Positions 44,912 to 53,838 of a stretch of DNA of 64,000 nt are shown here, one piece after another; positions within the stretch are counted from its first letter, which is position 1; each line of letters opens with the position of its first letter. A program made the translations under genes and the position numbers. The stretch is from contig NZ_CP109487.1 in assembly GCF_036227605.1 (NCBI RefSeq), positions 5,371,001-5,435,000 on the forward strand. The letters run 5' to 3'. The notes below the pieces were generated by a model that did no database searches, was not told the origin of the DNA, and saw nothing but the letters and a program-made list of their open reading frames with translations. Source of the stretch: Streptomyces sp. NBC_01439. GTDB lineage: Bacteria > Actinomycetota > Actinomycetes > Streptomycetales > Streptomycetaceae.

Positions 44912-46291
44912 ATGGCAGCCAGGCCTCTCGTCGCCCGCCAGCCGAACGAACGGCTGCAGGCGCTCATTCAGGAAGCCGGGTGCTCCAACGCCGGGCTCGC
45001 TCGGCGCGTGAACATGTGCGGGGCCGAACACGGCCTCGATCTCCGCTACGACAAGACGTCCGTGGCCCGGTGGCTGCGCGGCCAGCAGCCGCGCGGCCGG
45101 GCTCCCGGGATCATCGCCGAGGCGCTGGGGCGCAAGCTCGGCCGGACCGTCACCATCGACGAGATCGGCATGGCCAACGGGAAGAACCTCGCCTCCGGCG
45201 TCGGCCTGCAGTTCTCCCCGACCGTCATCGGCGCGATCGAGCAGGTCTGCGAGCTGTGGCGCAGCGACGTCGGCCGCCGCGACTTCCTCGCGGGCTCCAG
45301 CGTGGCCGCCTCCGCGCTCGTGGAGCCGAGCCGCGACTGGCTGATCACCGGGGCCGACACCCAGGTCGCCCGCAGCGGCGGCTCGCGGGTGGGCATGCCG
45401 GACGTGGAGGCGGTCCGGGCGACCACCGAGGCCCTCAAGGACCTCGACCACCGCTTTGGTAGCGGGCACGTCCGGCCGGTGGTCGTGCACTACCTCAACT
45501 CGGTGGTGTCCGGGCTGATCGGGGGCTCCTACCGGGAACCCGTCGGGCGGGCCCTGTTCGCTTCGGTGGCCCGGCTGACCGAGCTCGCCGGCTACATGGC
45601 GGTGGACACGGGCCAGCCGGGGCTGGCGCAGCGGTACTACATCCAGGCGCTGCGCCTCGCCCAGGCGGCGGGGGACCGGGCGTACGGGGGCTACGTGCTC
45701 GCCGCGTCCATGAGCCACCTCGCCGCCGAACTGGGCAACCCGCGGGAGATCGCGCAGTTGGCGCGGGCCGCCCAGGAGGGGACGCGGGGGCAGGTCACCC
45801 CGCGGGTCGAGGCCATGTTCTACGCGGCCGAGGCGCGCGGCCACGCGCTGCTCGGGGACGCCCGGGCGACGGCGGTGCTGTCCGGGAGGGCGGTGAGCGC
45901 GCTGGAGCGGGCGGAGCCGGAATCGGGTGACGACCCGGTGTGGATCCGCCACTTCGACGCGGCGTACCTCGCGGACGAGCTGGCGCACTGCCACCGCGAC
46001 CTGGGCCAGGCGGACGCGGCGGCCAGGCGGGCGGAGGAGGCCCTACGGGGCCTGCCGGCGGGCAAGGCGCGCCGCCGGGCCATCGGGCTGCTGCTGCTGG
46101 CGGCGGCGCAGGTGCAGCAGCGGGAAGTGGAACAGGCCTGCCTGACGGCGACGCGGGCTGCGGAACTGTTGGAGGGGCTCCGCTCGAACCGGGGCGTGGA
46201 GTACCTGGACGACTTCCGGGCGCGGCTGGAGCCGTACCGGGAGGAGGCAGCGGTGCGGGAGTTCGCGGCGCGGCTGGAGGTGACGGCGTAG
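44912..46291 (+). CDS. Helix-turn-helix/TPR developmental regulator (NsdA-like)
   Basis: 459 residues. The N-terminus QPNERLQALIQEAGCSNAGLARRVN with KTSVARWLRGQQPRGR is a helix-turn-helix variant; the rest is TPR-like helical repeats (YYIQALRLAQAAGDRAYGG, RRAEEALRGLPAGKARRRA). GRRDFLAGSSVAASAL lies between. Streptomyces proteins of this layout (NsdA, NsdB and relatives) regulate sporulation and antibiotic production negatively; the exact paralogue is not decided here. ATG 44912 is downstream of AGGGGG. Confidence 0.75.
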   Translation: MAARPLVARQPNERLQALIQEAGCSNAGLARRVNMCGAEHGLDLRYDKTSVARWLRGQQPRGRAPGIIAEALGRKLGRTVTIDEIGMANGKNLASGVGLQFSPTVIGAIEQVCELWRSDVGRRDFLAGSSVAASALVEPSRDWLITGADTQVARSGGSRVGMPDVEAVRATTEALKDLDHRFGSGHVRPVVVHYLNSVVSGLIGGSYREPVGRALFASVARLTELAGYMAVDTGQPGLAQRYYIQALRLAQAAGDRAYGGYVLAASMSHLAAELGNPREIAQLARAAQEGTRGQVTPRVEAMFYAAEARGHALLGDARATAVLSGRAVSALERAEPESGDDPVWIRHFDAAYLADELAHCHRDLGQADAAARRAEEALRGLPAGKARRRAIGLLLLAAAQVQQREVEQACLTATRAAELLEGLRSNRGVEYLDDFRARLEPYREEAAVREFAARLEVTA

Positions 46292-46420
46292 GGCGCGTCT
46301 TGCCGGTCGGGGCCGGTCGGGGCCGGTCGGGGTTCGGGGTGCTCTCACGGTGGCGGTGCGTGACGGGGTAGCGTGACCTGACGGTTCCGTAGGGTCGGGC
46401 GAGTCGGAGAAGGAGTCCCG

Positions 46421-47767
46421 GTGACGCAGAGCGGACAAGGGGGCGCCCCCCAGCCGGGTGCCCCGTGGGGTCCGGACCCGGCGTCCGGCTACCCGGCGTA
46501 CCCGGAGCAGCCGCAGCCGCAGGAACAGGTGCAGCAGCAGGTGCAGCCCGGGGCCGCGTACGGATATCCGCAGGCCTATCCCGGCGCGGAGGGCGCCCCG
46601 GGGCACGTGGTGGGGCCCGGCTACGAGGGGCCGGGGGATCCGCACGGCTACGGCTACCCCCCGCTGCCCGAGGCGGCGACGCAGTACATCCCGCCCGTCC
46701 CGGCGGCGCCCGGCCATGACGAGGCGGCGACGCAGTACATCCCGCCCGTCCCGGCGGCGCCCGGGCACGGCGAGGCGGCGACGCAGTACATTCCGCCGGT
46801 TCCGGCGGCCTCCGGCCATGACGAGGCGGCGACGCAGTACATCCCGCCCGTCCCGGCGGCGCCCGCGCACGGCGAGGCGGCGACCCAGTACATACCGCCG
46901 GTCCCCGCCGACCGCGGCGTGGAAGGCTTCGACGGGCTCTTCCGGAGCGACGACTCCCCCGGGCAGACCCAGCACCTGCCGCCCGTCCAGGAGCCCGTGC
47001 TGCGCCAGCCGCCGCCGCGCCCGCATCCGGCCCGCCCGCAGCAGCCCCAGTACCGGCAGCAGCAGCCCCAGTACCAGCAGCCGCACCCGCAGCAGCAGCA
47101 GCAGTACGCGGCGCCCCCGCCGCCCCAGGAGCCCGCGCGCAAGGTCTCGCCCGTCATCATCGGCGCGGTGGTCATCGGCCTGGCCGTCGCCGGGCTCGGC
47201 ATCGGTTCGCTGCTCGCCGACGACAAGCCGCAGAACAACGACCCCGGCGCGGTCGCCGGGACCCCGACCACGAGCGGCGGCTCCGCGGCCCCCGGCGGCG
47301 AGGCCCCCGTCGACCCGGCCCGCCCGCAGGCCGTCCAGCTGGACAAGCTCCTCGCGGACAGCAACGACAGCCGGGCCGCGGTGATCAAGGCCGTGGAGGA
47401 CATCAAGGGCTGCAACAACCTCGACCAGGCGGCCGCCGACCTGCGCGACGCGGCCCGCCAGCGCGAGGAGCTCGTCACCCGACTCCAGGAGCTGAAGCTG
47501 GACCAGCTCCCGGACCACGCGAAGCTGTCCGCGTCGCTGACCAAGGCCTGGCAGTCTTCCGCGGACGCCGACAACAGCTACGCGGCCTGGGCCGACGACG
47601 TGGACGACGACAAGTGCAAGGACGGCAAGGCCAAGGTCACCAAGAACGCCTCCGAGGGCAACCGGTCGAGCGGCGAGGCGACCAGGGCCAAGGAGTCCGC
47701 CGCGACCGGGTGGAACGCGATCGCCGGCAAGTACGGCCTCACCAAGCGGGACAAGTCCCAGCTCTGA
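46421..47767 (+). CDS. Single-pass membrane protein with AATQYIPPVPAAP repeats
   Basis: 448 residues. A Pro/Gln-rich cytoplasmic part contains five copies of a 17-residue unit (EAATQYIPPVPAAPGHD or close; residues about 85-165), then a polyQ/P stretch. One membrane helix follows (VSPVIIGAVVIGLAVAGLGIG, about 243-265). The extracytoplasmic domain has two Cys (IKGCNNLD, DDKCKDG) likely to form a disulfide and helical content. AAGGAG lies before GTG 46421. Function is unknown; the YIPPVP repeat could bind a WW/SH3-like or FHA partner. Confidence 0.75.
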   Translation: MTQSGQGGAPQPGAPWGPDPASGYPAYPEQPQPQEQVQQQVQPGAAYGYPQAYPGAEGAPGHVVGPGYEGPGDPHGYGYPPLPEAATQYIPPVPAAPGHDEAATQYIPPVPAAPGHGEAATQYIPPVPAASGHDEAATQYIPPVPAAPAHGEAATQYIPPVPADRGVEGFDGLFRSDDSPGQTQHLPPVQEPVLRQPPPRPHPARPQQPQYRQQQPQYQQPHPQQQQQYAAPPPPQEPARKVSPVIIGAVVIGLAVAGLGIGSLLADDKPQNNDPGAVAGTPTTSGGSAAPGGEAPVDPARPQAVQLDKLLADSNDSRAAVIKAVEDIKGCNNLDQAAADLRDAARQREELVTRLQELKLDQLPDHAKLSASLTKAWQSSADADNSYAAWADDVDDDKCKDGKAKVTKNASEGNRSSGEATRAKESAATGWNAIAGKYGLTKRDKSQL

Positions 47768-47781
47768 GCCGATGCGGGTGG

Positions 47782-49077
47782 TCAGGCCATGGGCGGGGCC
47801 GTCACCAGGGTCGGGGTCATGTCCAGGGACTGCTCGCCGGGCTGCGCCACGAGCCGCCCGGCCTGCACGATCTGGAAGGTGACCCGGCCGTTGACGATGC
47901 GGGGGAAGCCGGCGACGGCGCGCATGTCCTGGTAGCGCCAGCTCAGGTTCGGGGTCAGGCCTCCGGTGCTGACCGGCTGCGACTCGTTCAGCGCGCGCTT
48001 GACCTTGCGGCTGGTGACGGGCTCGTCCTCCTTGAAGCGCCCCAGCACCTCGCTGAGCACGGTGTAGGCGATCCAGGTGGTCTGCGCCCCGCTGTCGTCG
48101 GGGTCGACGTTGTCGTCGCCGAAGGCGAACTCGGTGACCACCTTCCGCATGGGTTCCCAGAGGGGATCGGCGGCCACCGGGTACCAGCTGGTCAGGTACG
48201 CCCCCTCGAAGGGGCTCTCCTTGCCGCCCGTGCGGTCCACCAGGGACTGGCTGACGCTGCCCAGGACGGAGGAGATCTGCGGCTTCTTGCGCTGGGCGTC
48301 GGTCCGGCGGAAGGCGTCGAAGAACGTCTCGGTGCGCTCGCCGAGGACGGCGGTCACGCAACCCTTGTCCTTTTCCTTGTCCTTGCCGGTGCCGCTGGTG
48401 TGCGCGAGGGCCTCGCGCGCCTGCGGTCCGAAGTCGGCGGAGTCCTCGGCGGCCCGGATGTCGGAGGCGTCCGCCATCTTGTTGGCCCGCAGTCCGGCGT
48501 TGAGCAGCACCGGCAGGGTGTCGGCCGCGAGGGTGTCCGGGCGGACCAGGGCGACCTGGCTGCAGGCGCGGCTCAGCTGGTGGCCGGCGCCGGCGATGAG
48601 GACGGGCTGGCCGCCGTTGACCGGGTACGACAGGGGGGACTGGAACTCCTCGGAGGAGACTCCGTAACCGCCGATGAAGGGGACGCTCTCCGCCTCCAGC
48701 GGGGCCATGAAGGCGCGTCCGTGCTGACTGTAGGAGCCGACGACGGCGACGGCCTTCTCGGCGACGGCCTTGCGGGCGCAGTCGGCGGCGCCGGAGGGCG
48801 TGTTCTTCTCGTTGCAGGTCAATACGCGGAGTTTGCGCCCGTTGATCCCACCCTTGGAGTTCACGTAGCGCTCGTACGCCTTGGCCATGCCGGTCATTCC
48901 GGGCATGTTGGTCGCCTTGGTGTCTTCAGGGGCGAAGGTCATGACGGTGACGGTTTCCCCGGAGCCCCCCGAGCCCCCGGGGAGCGTCCCGCACCCGGCG
49001 ATGAGACACGCGCCCATGGCCGTGGCCGCGAAGGTGCGGGAGCGGGATGCGACGCGTCGCGAAAGGGTCATGTCCAT
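47782..49077 (-). CDS. Lipoprotein substrate-binding protein (Leu/Ile/Val type)
   Basis: 431 residues. The N-terminus has Arg residues, a hydrophobic stretch and the lipobox LIAGC (Cys near residue 29). The mature part is a type-I periplasmic-binding fold: AYERYVNSKGGINGRKLRVLTCNEKN, VAVVGSYSQHGRAF, VPFIGGYG. No permease or ATPase gene is adjacent, so it may be a receptor or orphan binding protein. ATG 49077 or 49071 may be used. It is convergent with the repeat protein gene. Confidence 0.85.
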   Translation of the reverse strand: MDMTLSRRVASRSRTFAATAMGACLIAGCGTLPGGSGGSGETVTVMTFAPEDTKATNMPGMTGMAKAYERYVNSKGGINGRKLRVLTCNEKNTPSGAADCARKAVAEKAVAVVGSYSQHGRAFMAPLEAESVPFIGGYGVSSEEFQSPLSYPVNGGQPVLIAGAGHQLSRACSQVALVRPDTLAADTLPVLLNAGLRANKMADASDIRAAEDSADFGPQAREALAHTSGTGKDKEKDKGCVTAVLGERTETFFDAFRRTDAQRKKPQISSVLGSVSQSLVDRTGGKESPFEGAYLTSWYPVAADPLWEPMRKVVTEFAFGDDNVDPDDSGAQTTWIAYTVLSEVLGRFKEDEPVTSRKVKRALNESQPVSTGGLTPNLSWRYQDMRAVAGFPRIVNGRVTFQIVQAGRLVAQPGEQSLDMTPTLVTAPPMA

Positions 49078-49209
49078 GCACCATTCCGCCCCACCGGTAA
49101 CTGTCGAGTGAGATGGACACAACATCGGGTGACGCCCAGGTGAATTGCGGGGGCGTGGTCCCCGTGGGCGCCTCAAGATCGCACTGACCAGGAACGTACG
49201 ATCGAAAGC

Positions 49210-49713
49210 GTGACATTCGCCCAAGGTTCGAAGAACCCTTCCCGACGCGGTGGCCGCTCCTCCACCATGGGCGGCATGCCCCTCAATGACATGCCGTGGT
49301 GGCGCTGGCGCAGCAACGTGCGCTCGGCGCTGCACATGCTCTCCGATCCGGTCTTCCACGAGGACACCTGGCTGACCGGCGACGCGGCGTACGGCGACAT
49401 CACCGACGCCGTGTACCGGCTCGTCGAGGACACCTGGCTCGACAGTTGGTCCGCCGAGAAGTACGTCGGCACGATCTTCCGCGACTCGCAGGAGGCGGCC
49501 GTCGTCGACCTCGCCGTGCTGCGGGTGCTTCGCATCCTCCACCAGGTCGGGCCCGACGCCCCCGTCTCCGCCTACCTGGAGCACCACGCGTGGCCCGAGG
49601 CGGTACGTGCCGCGCGCGAGGCGCACGTGCGGCTGGCGGAGGCCGACGGTGACGACCCGGACGTGCGACCGACATCGCTCGATGTGTTGAAGATCCTCAC
49701 CCGCGCGGTGTGA
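49210..49713 (+). CDS. Conserved actinobacterial protein of unknown function
   Basis: 167 residues. PLNDMPWWRWRSNVRSALHMLSDP and TWLDSWSAEKYVGTIFRDSQEAAVVDLAVLRVLRILHQVG are helical and aromatic-rich. No enzymatic motif is visible. GTG 49210 is the first start; MGGMPLNDM at 49267 is an alternative giving 148 residues. It ends 14 bp before purU and probably shares its transcript. Function unknown. Confidence 0.7.
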   Translation: MTFAQGSKNPSRRGGRSSTMGGMPLNDMPWWRWRSNVRSALHMLSDPVFHEDTWLTGDAAYGDITDAVYRLVEDTWLDSWSAEKYVGTIFRDSQEAAVVDLAVLRVLRILHQVGPDAPVSAYLEHHAWPEAVRAAREAHVRLAEADGDDPDVRPTSLDVLKILTRAV

Positions 49714-49727
49714 AAGGCTGTGCGGTC

Positions 49728-50606
49728 ATGAGCGACCCGCACACCGAGGCCCAGGCCCAGCCCCAATACGTCCTGACCATGTCCTGCCCCGACAAGCAGG
49801 GCATCGTGCATGCCGTGTCGAGTTACCTCTTCATGACCGGATGCAACATCGTGGACAGCCAGCAGTTCGGAGACCGGGAGACCGGGCTCTTCTTCATGCG
49901 GGTGCACTTCGAGGCCGAGCCCCCGGTGACGGTCGAGAAGCTGCGCGCCAGCTTCGCCGCGATCGGCGACTCTTTCAAGATGGACTGGCAGATCCACCGC
50001 TCCGAGGAGCGCATGCGGATCATCCTCATGGTGTCCAAGTTCGGACACTGCCTGAACGACCTGCTGTTCCGTACCAGCATCGGTGCCCTGCCGGTCGAGA
50101 TCGCGGCCGTGGTCTCCAACCACACCGACTTCGCCGAACTGGTCGGCTCCTACGACATCCCCTTCGTGCACATCCCCGTCACCAAGGACACGAAGGCGGA
50201 GGCGGAGGCGCAGCTGCTGGAGCTGGTGCGCGCCGAGAACGTCGACCTGGTGGTCCTGGCGCGCTACATGCAGGTGCTGTCCGACAACCTGTGCACGGAA
50301 CTGAGCGGGCGGATCATCAACATCCACCACTCGTTCCTGCCGAGCTTCAAGGGCGCCAAGCCGTACCACCAGGCGCACGCGCGCGGTGTGAAGCTGATCG
50401 GCGCGACCGCGCACTACGTGACGGCGAACCTCGACGAGGGGCCGATCATCGAGCAGGAGGTCGAGCGGGTGGGCCACGAGGTGACACCGGACCAGCTGGT
50501 CGCGATCGGGCGGGACGTGGAGTGCCAGGCGCTCGCACGGGCGGTGAAGTGGCACAGCGAGCACCGCGTGCTGCTCAACGGCGCCCGGACGGTCGTCTTC
50601 GGGTAG
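49728..50606 (+). CDS. purU: Formyltetrahydrofolate deformylase
   Basis: 292 residues. An N-terminal ACT domain (YVLTMSCPDKQGIVHAVSSYL) is followed by the formyl-transferase fold with IINIHHSFLPSFKGAKPYHQA, holding the catalytic His and Asn, and GATAHYVTANLDEGPIIEQ with the catalytic Asp. It releases formate from 10-formyl-THF for purine synthesis and one-carbon balance. It is cytoplasmic. ATG 49728 suits the conserved MSDP start; GTG 49710 would add six residues. Confidence 0.94.
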   Translation: MSDPHTEAQAQPQYVLTMSCPDKQGIVHAVSSYLFMTGCNIVDSQQFGDRETGLFFMRVHFEAEPPVTVEKLRASFAAIGDSFKMDWQIHRSEERMRIILMVSKFGHCLNDLLFRTSIGALPVEIAAVVSNHTDFAELVGSYDIPFVHIPVTKDTKAEAEAQLLELVRAENVDLVVLARYMQVLSDNLCTELSGRIINIHHSFLPSFKGAKPYHQAHARGVKLIGATAHYVTANLDEGPIIEQEVERVGHEVTPDQLVAIGRDVECQALARAVKWHSEHRVLLNGARTVVFG

Positions 50607-50619
50607 CCGAGACAGCCTC

Positions 50620-50639
50620 GCCGGCGTTTGAGGCGCGGG
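50620..50639. repeat. Intergenic GCCGGCGTTTGAGGCGCGGG unit
   Basis: This 20-mer, followed by GGGGCGGCGCCCC-type hairpins, fills much of the 147-bp gap between purU and the EF-hand gene. It is identical to bases 24975-24994 inside the AtuA-like gene, and related to 3347-3380, 30128-30150 and 30560-30585. Confidence 0.75.
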
Positions 50640-50753
50640 GTCCGGGGCGGCGCCCCGGGCCGCAGGGGCCAGCGCGGCGGCCTGTGGCCCCGGCCGCGGG
50701 AGCGTGAGGCGGGGCCGGGGCCCCGCCGTCACCTGCCGAGCGCGCCGCAGGCG

Positions 50754-51272
50754 TTACGCGTCGGGGGCTTCCACGCCGCAGTAGCCCGCGAAGGCCGCCA
50801 GGATCTCGTCCTCCGAGATGCGACCGTCGTGGTCCGCGTCCAGGGCCGCGGCCACCTGAGTGGCCAGCTCCGGGGCGGTGCCCAGGACGCGCAGGACCCG
50901 GGCGGCATTCGGCGGGGTCGTGCCGCCGCCGTCCTCGTCCGCCACCGCGATCACGGCCCGCAGGAACGGTCGCGCGATCTCCGCGAACCGCTCCGGGTTG
51001 TCGCGCAGCCGCTTCGCGGCCCCGGTGATGAACTCCTCGCGGGACACCCGCTGGTCCCCGTCGACGTCCGCGATGCCGGCCATTCCCTGCCAGAAGGCCT
51101 CGGCGCCCGCGAAGACGGCCTGGCCCTTGTCCGACCGGGCGGTGGTACCGAATTCGGCCAGGACGGACTTCGCGGCAGCGCTGAAGTCCTCCCGGTCGAT
51201 GTACCCGGACCCGTCCTGGTCGAAGGTGGCGAATCGGGCGGCGATCTTGCGCTCGTATTCTGCGCTGTCCAT
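50754..51272 (-). CDS. EF-hand calcium-binding protein (calerythrin-like)
   Basis: 172 residues. Three canonical EF-hand loops are visible: DQDGSGYIDRED at about 18-29, DVDGDQRVSREE at about 67-78, and DADHDGRISEDE at about 145-156. A degenerate third loop (DEDGGGTTPPNA) lies between the second and last. The layout is that of actinobacterial calerythrin and CabD proteins, soluble calcium buffers or sensors. It is convergent with purU. The 301 bp upstream of it hold no gene. Confidence 0.9.
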   Translation of the reverse strand: MDSAEYERKIAARFATFDQDGSGYIDREDFSAAAKSVLAEFGTTARSDKGQAVFAGAEAFWQGMAGIADVDGDQRVSREEFITGAAKRLRDNPERFAEIARPFLRAVIAVADEDGGGTTPPNAARVLRVLGTAPELATQVAAALDADHDGRISEDEILAAFAGYCGVEAPDA

Positions 51273-51573
51273 TTCGGCGTTCCGCCTTCACGTGTGCAGT
51301 GGGGTTCAGATCAAGACAAGGCAGGAGCGTAAGCCCTATGCGGCCTGCACGTTAAGCGAAGCGGTCAAGGAGGCGGCCGCATCGAACCCGCGCACGGGGA
51401 GCGCGGTGGGGCGCGTACACCTGTCCCCATGTGCCGTCGGACGTACCACCGTTCACGCCCTGCCACGCCCCTATCACGCAGGGCGCACTTCCGGGGAGAG
51501 GTTCTTCCAAAACAGGCGCGATCCGCCATGTGCCCACTACATTCGTTGAGTCGACACACGGCTGGGGGCATTC

Positions 51574-52137
51574 ATGCCGAAGGACGCACCACCGCGCTGG
51601 GACCGCCGCATGCAGCAGCGGCTCGCCCGTGGCGAGGCCGCCGCGCTCGGGGAGCTGTACGACCGCTTCGCCTCACTCGTGCACAGCCTGGCGCACCGGG
51701 TGCTGGGCGACGAGAAGGCGGCGGACCGGATCACCAGAGAGGTCTTCGGCTACATCTGGGAGAACCCGGACGCCTACGACCCCAAGCAGGGTTCCATGCG
51801 CTCCTGGGTCGCCCGGATCACCCAGGGCCAGGCGGTGGCCCGGCTGCGCCAGGCCGAACTGGGCCGCGGCTCGCGCGAGGAGCTGGAGCAGAAGGTGCGC
51901 ACCGCCAATGCGGCCGCGCGCGCCGACTACATCGTCACCTCGATGCCCGCGCCGCTGCGCGCCGCGCTGGAACTCGCGTACTTCAAGCGGCGGGACTACC
52001 GGCAGGCCGCCGCCGACCTGCAGATCAGCGAGGACGAGGCGCGGCGCAGGCTGCGGCTCGGACTGCAGTTGCTGTCGACCGCCAACGCCCTCCCGCAGGA
52101 GGAGAGCGCCCAGTCCGGATATGGAACGCCCCGATGA
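51574..52137 (+). CDS. ECF-like RNA polymerase sigma factor
   Basis: 187 residues. Region 2 reads ALGELYDRFASLVHSLAHRVLGDEKAADRI...GYIWENP, and region 4 LRAALELAYFKRRDYRQAAADLQISEDEARRRLRLGL. No region 3 is present, as in ECF factors. The TGA overlaps the ATG of the zinc-finger protein gene, the usual sigma/anti-sigma order. An inverted repeat CGCCCTG/CAGGGCG (51456-51485) lies in its 5' region. Its regulon is unknown. Confidence 0.88.
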   Translation: MPKDAPPRWDRRMQQRLARGEAAALGELYDRFASLVHSLAHRVLGDEKAADRITREVFGYIWENPDAYDPKQGSMRSWVARITQGQAVARLRQAELGRGSREELEQKVRTANAAARADYIVTSMPAPLRAALELAYFKRRDYRQAAADLQISEDEARRRLRLGLQLLSTANALPQEESAQSGYGTPR

Positions 52138-53387
52138 ACGGCCCTCCCCAGCCGCCCGATGACGGATACGAGCGTCCCGGCGGTCGGGCGCGGATACCGG
52201 GTCCGCGCGGGGCTGCGGACGACCTCGACCCGGGGCACGCGCCGCGGGCGCTGCCGCCGCTGCCGCCGCCGGTCGAGGTGCCGCCCCCGCCCTCGCACGC
52301 CGTGCTGAAGTCCCTGCTCGGGGCATGGGCATTGGCGGCCTGCTCGGCCGAGGAGACCCAGGCGGTGGAGGACCACCTCACCGAGTGCGCGCCCTGCGCG
52401 GAAGAGGCGCTGCGGCTGCGCGACGCGGTGGGGCTGTTGCACCCGGAGGAGAGCCTCGACCTGAAACCGCTGCTGCGCTCGCGCGTCCTGGAGGACTGCT
52501 TGGGCAAGCGGCCGGCCCGCATCCCGGTGCCGGTGTGGGCGAGCCCGTACGACACCGAGACCGCGCGGCTCGACGCGCTGCTCCAGGACTTCGGGGACTC
52601 GGAGTGGCACACCCCGGTGCGGCTCAAGTGGTTCGAGGAGGAGCGGCTGCGGTCGCAGCGGACCACGGTGGCAGGGGTGATCGGCCATCTGCTGACGGTG
52701 GACGGACTGGTCGCTTCGGCGCTGGGGCTCGACGACCCGCTGGGTCCGGACGCGCCGAAGGGCGGGCCGACCGTGCGGACGGAGCACTTCTGGGGTGCGA
52801 CCCCGCACCCGGTCACGCGGCAGGTCCGCGACCCGTGGCGGGAGCAGGGCCACACGCTGGTGCGTACGGTCTCCTTCGCCGGCCGGGGAGTCGCGGAGCT
52901 GGCGGTGGACTACGGCGGCTTCGCGCTGCCGCTCGGGGACGCGTTCTTGGAACGGGCCTTCGAGTGCTGGGTGCACGCGTGGGACATCGCGGAGGCGGTG
53001 GACTACCCGTACGAGCCGCCGGCCGGCCCGCACCTGCACGGGATGATCGACCTGGCGGCGCGGCTCCTGCCGGGCGCGTTGGCGCAGCGCAGACGGGCCG
53101 GTCTGGCGGCTCCGGCGCGGGGCCTGGTCGCGGCGGGCGCGCCCGGGCGGACCTTGCACCTGGAGATCGAGGGCGCGGGCGGTGGCGGCTGGGACATCGC
53201 GCTGGACTCGCCGGGAGCGAAACCGTCGCCGGAACGGACGGTCGCGGAGATCGCCCTGGACGGCATCGAGTTCTGCCAGCTGGCCGCGGGCCACATCTCC
53301 CCGGAGGAGGCGGCGGTGGGCCAGCACGGCGACCGCGAGGCGATCCGCGACGTCCTGTTCGCGGCGGCGTCCCTGAGCCGGTTGTAG
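52134..53387 (+). CDS. Zinc-finger anti-sigma / mycothiol-dependent isomerase-like fusion
   Basis: 417 residues. After a Pro-rich lead, residues about 60-100 resemble a cytoplasmic zinc-finger anti-sigma domain: LGAWALAACSAEETQAVEDHLTECAPCAEEAL with the H-x3-C-x2-C pattern. The rest is a maleylpyruvate-isomerase/DinB-type mycothiol fold (TTVAGVIGHLLTVDGLVASALG, FECWVHAWDIAEAV). There is no transmembrane helix, so it would act in the cytoplasm, perhaps as a redox or thiol sensor for the sigma factor. It overlaps the sigma gene by 4 bp. The repeat region begins 140 bp after its stop. Confidence 0.85.
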   Translation: MNGPPQPPDDGYERPGGRARIPGPRGAADDLDPGHAPRALPPLPPPVEVPPPPSHAVLKSLLGAWALAACSAEETQAVEDHLTECAPCAEEALRLRDAVGLLHPEESLDLKPLLRSRVLEDCLGKRPARIPVPVWASPYDTETARLDALLQDFGDSEWHTPVRLKWFEEERLRSQRTTVAGVIGHLLTVDGLVASALGLDDPLGPDAPKGGPTVRTEHFWGATPHPVTRQVRDPWREQGHTLVRTVSFAGRGVAELAVDYGGFALPLGDAFLERAFECWVHAWDIAEAVDYPYEPPAGPHLHGMIDLAARLLPGALAQRRRAGLAAPARGLVAAGAPGRTLHLEIEGAGGGGWDIALDSPGAKPSPERTVAEIALDGIEFCQLAAGHISPEEAAVGQHGDREAIRDVLFAAASLSRL

Positions 53388-53527
53388 GGGGCGGGGCGGG
53401 GGAGCGGGGCGCGGGCGCGGGGCCGGCGCATGTACGGGTATCACTGCGCGCGGGGCCCCCGCGGCCCCCGCCCCCGCGGCGCGGCGGGGCCGGGGAGGTG
53501 CGGCGGGGATTCGGGAGCGGTATCCGT

Positions 53528-53813
53528 GCTGGGCGGCATCAGGGACGTGCTGGGGGTTTCCCCGCGTCGCTTCGCGATGGCCTTCGGCCACCCTTGACCG
53601 ACCGTCCCGCCCCGGAGATACGAGGACAGCCGGGAACCCCCCGAAGGAACGGGCCGGGCGTCAAGAGACCATCGGGACGTCGGAGGAGCCCGGGCGGGAG
53701 CCAGGAGCGCCCCACATCGCTACGCGCTCCTGCCCGACGGCGTCCGCGAGCCGTCAGGGGCCGGACATGAGCCGCCCCAGATCGCTACGCGCTTCTCGAT
53801 CACGCGGCTGCGA
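53528..53813. repeat. Left inverted repeat (copy B) of the graspetide cassette
   Basis: From GCTGGGCGGCATCAGGGACG (53528) to GGCTGCGA (53813) this stretch repeats, inverted and with gaps, at 58400-58802. The innermost 43 bp (53771-53813; starts GCCGCCCCAGATCGCTACGC) match the right end at 41 positions. The central block (CCACCCTTGACCGACCGTCC) also occurs in copy A at 19163-19475. No gene lies between 53388 and 53838; the leading 140 bp show only G/C-rich sequence. Confidence 0.85.
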
Positions 53814-53838
53814 TCCGTCTGGGGCACAGAGTGGGCGA

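Noticed and set aside
46675..46910. CRISPR-like array of about 51-bp units
   Set aside because: Units are contiguous, in frame and coding; no spacers and no cas genes.
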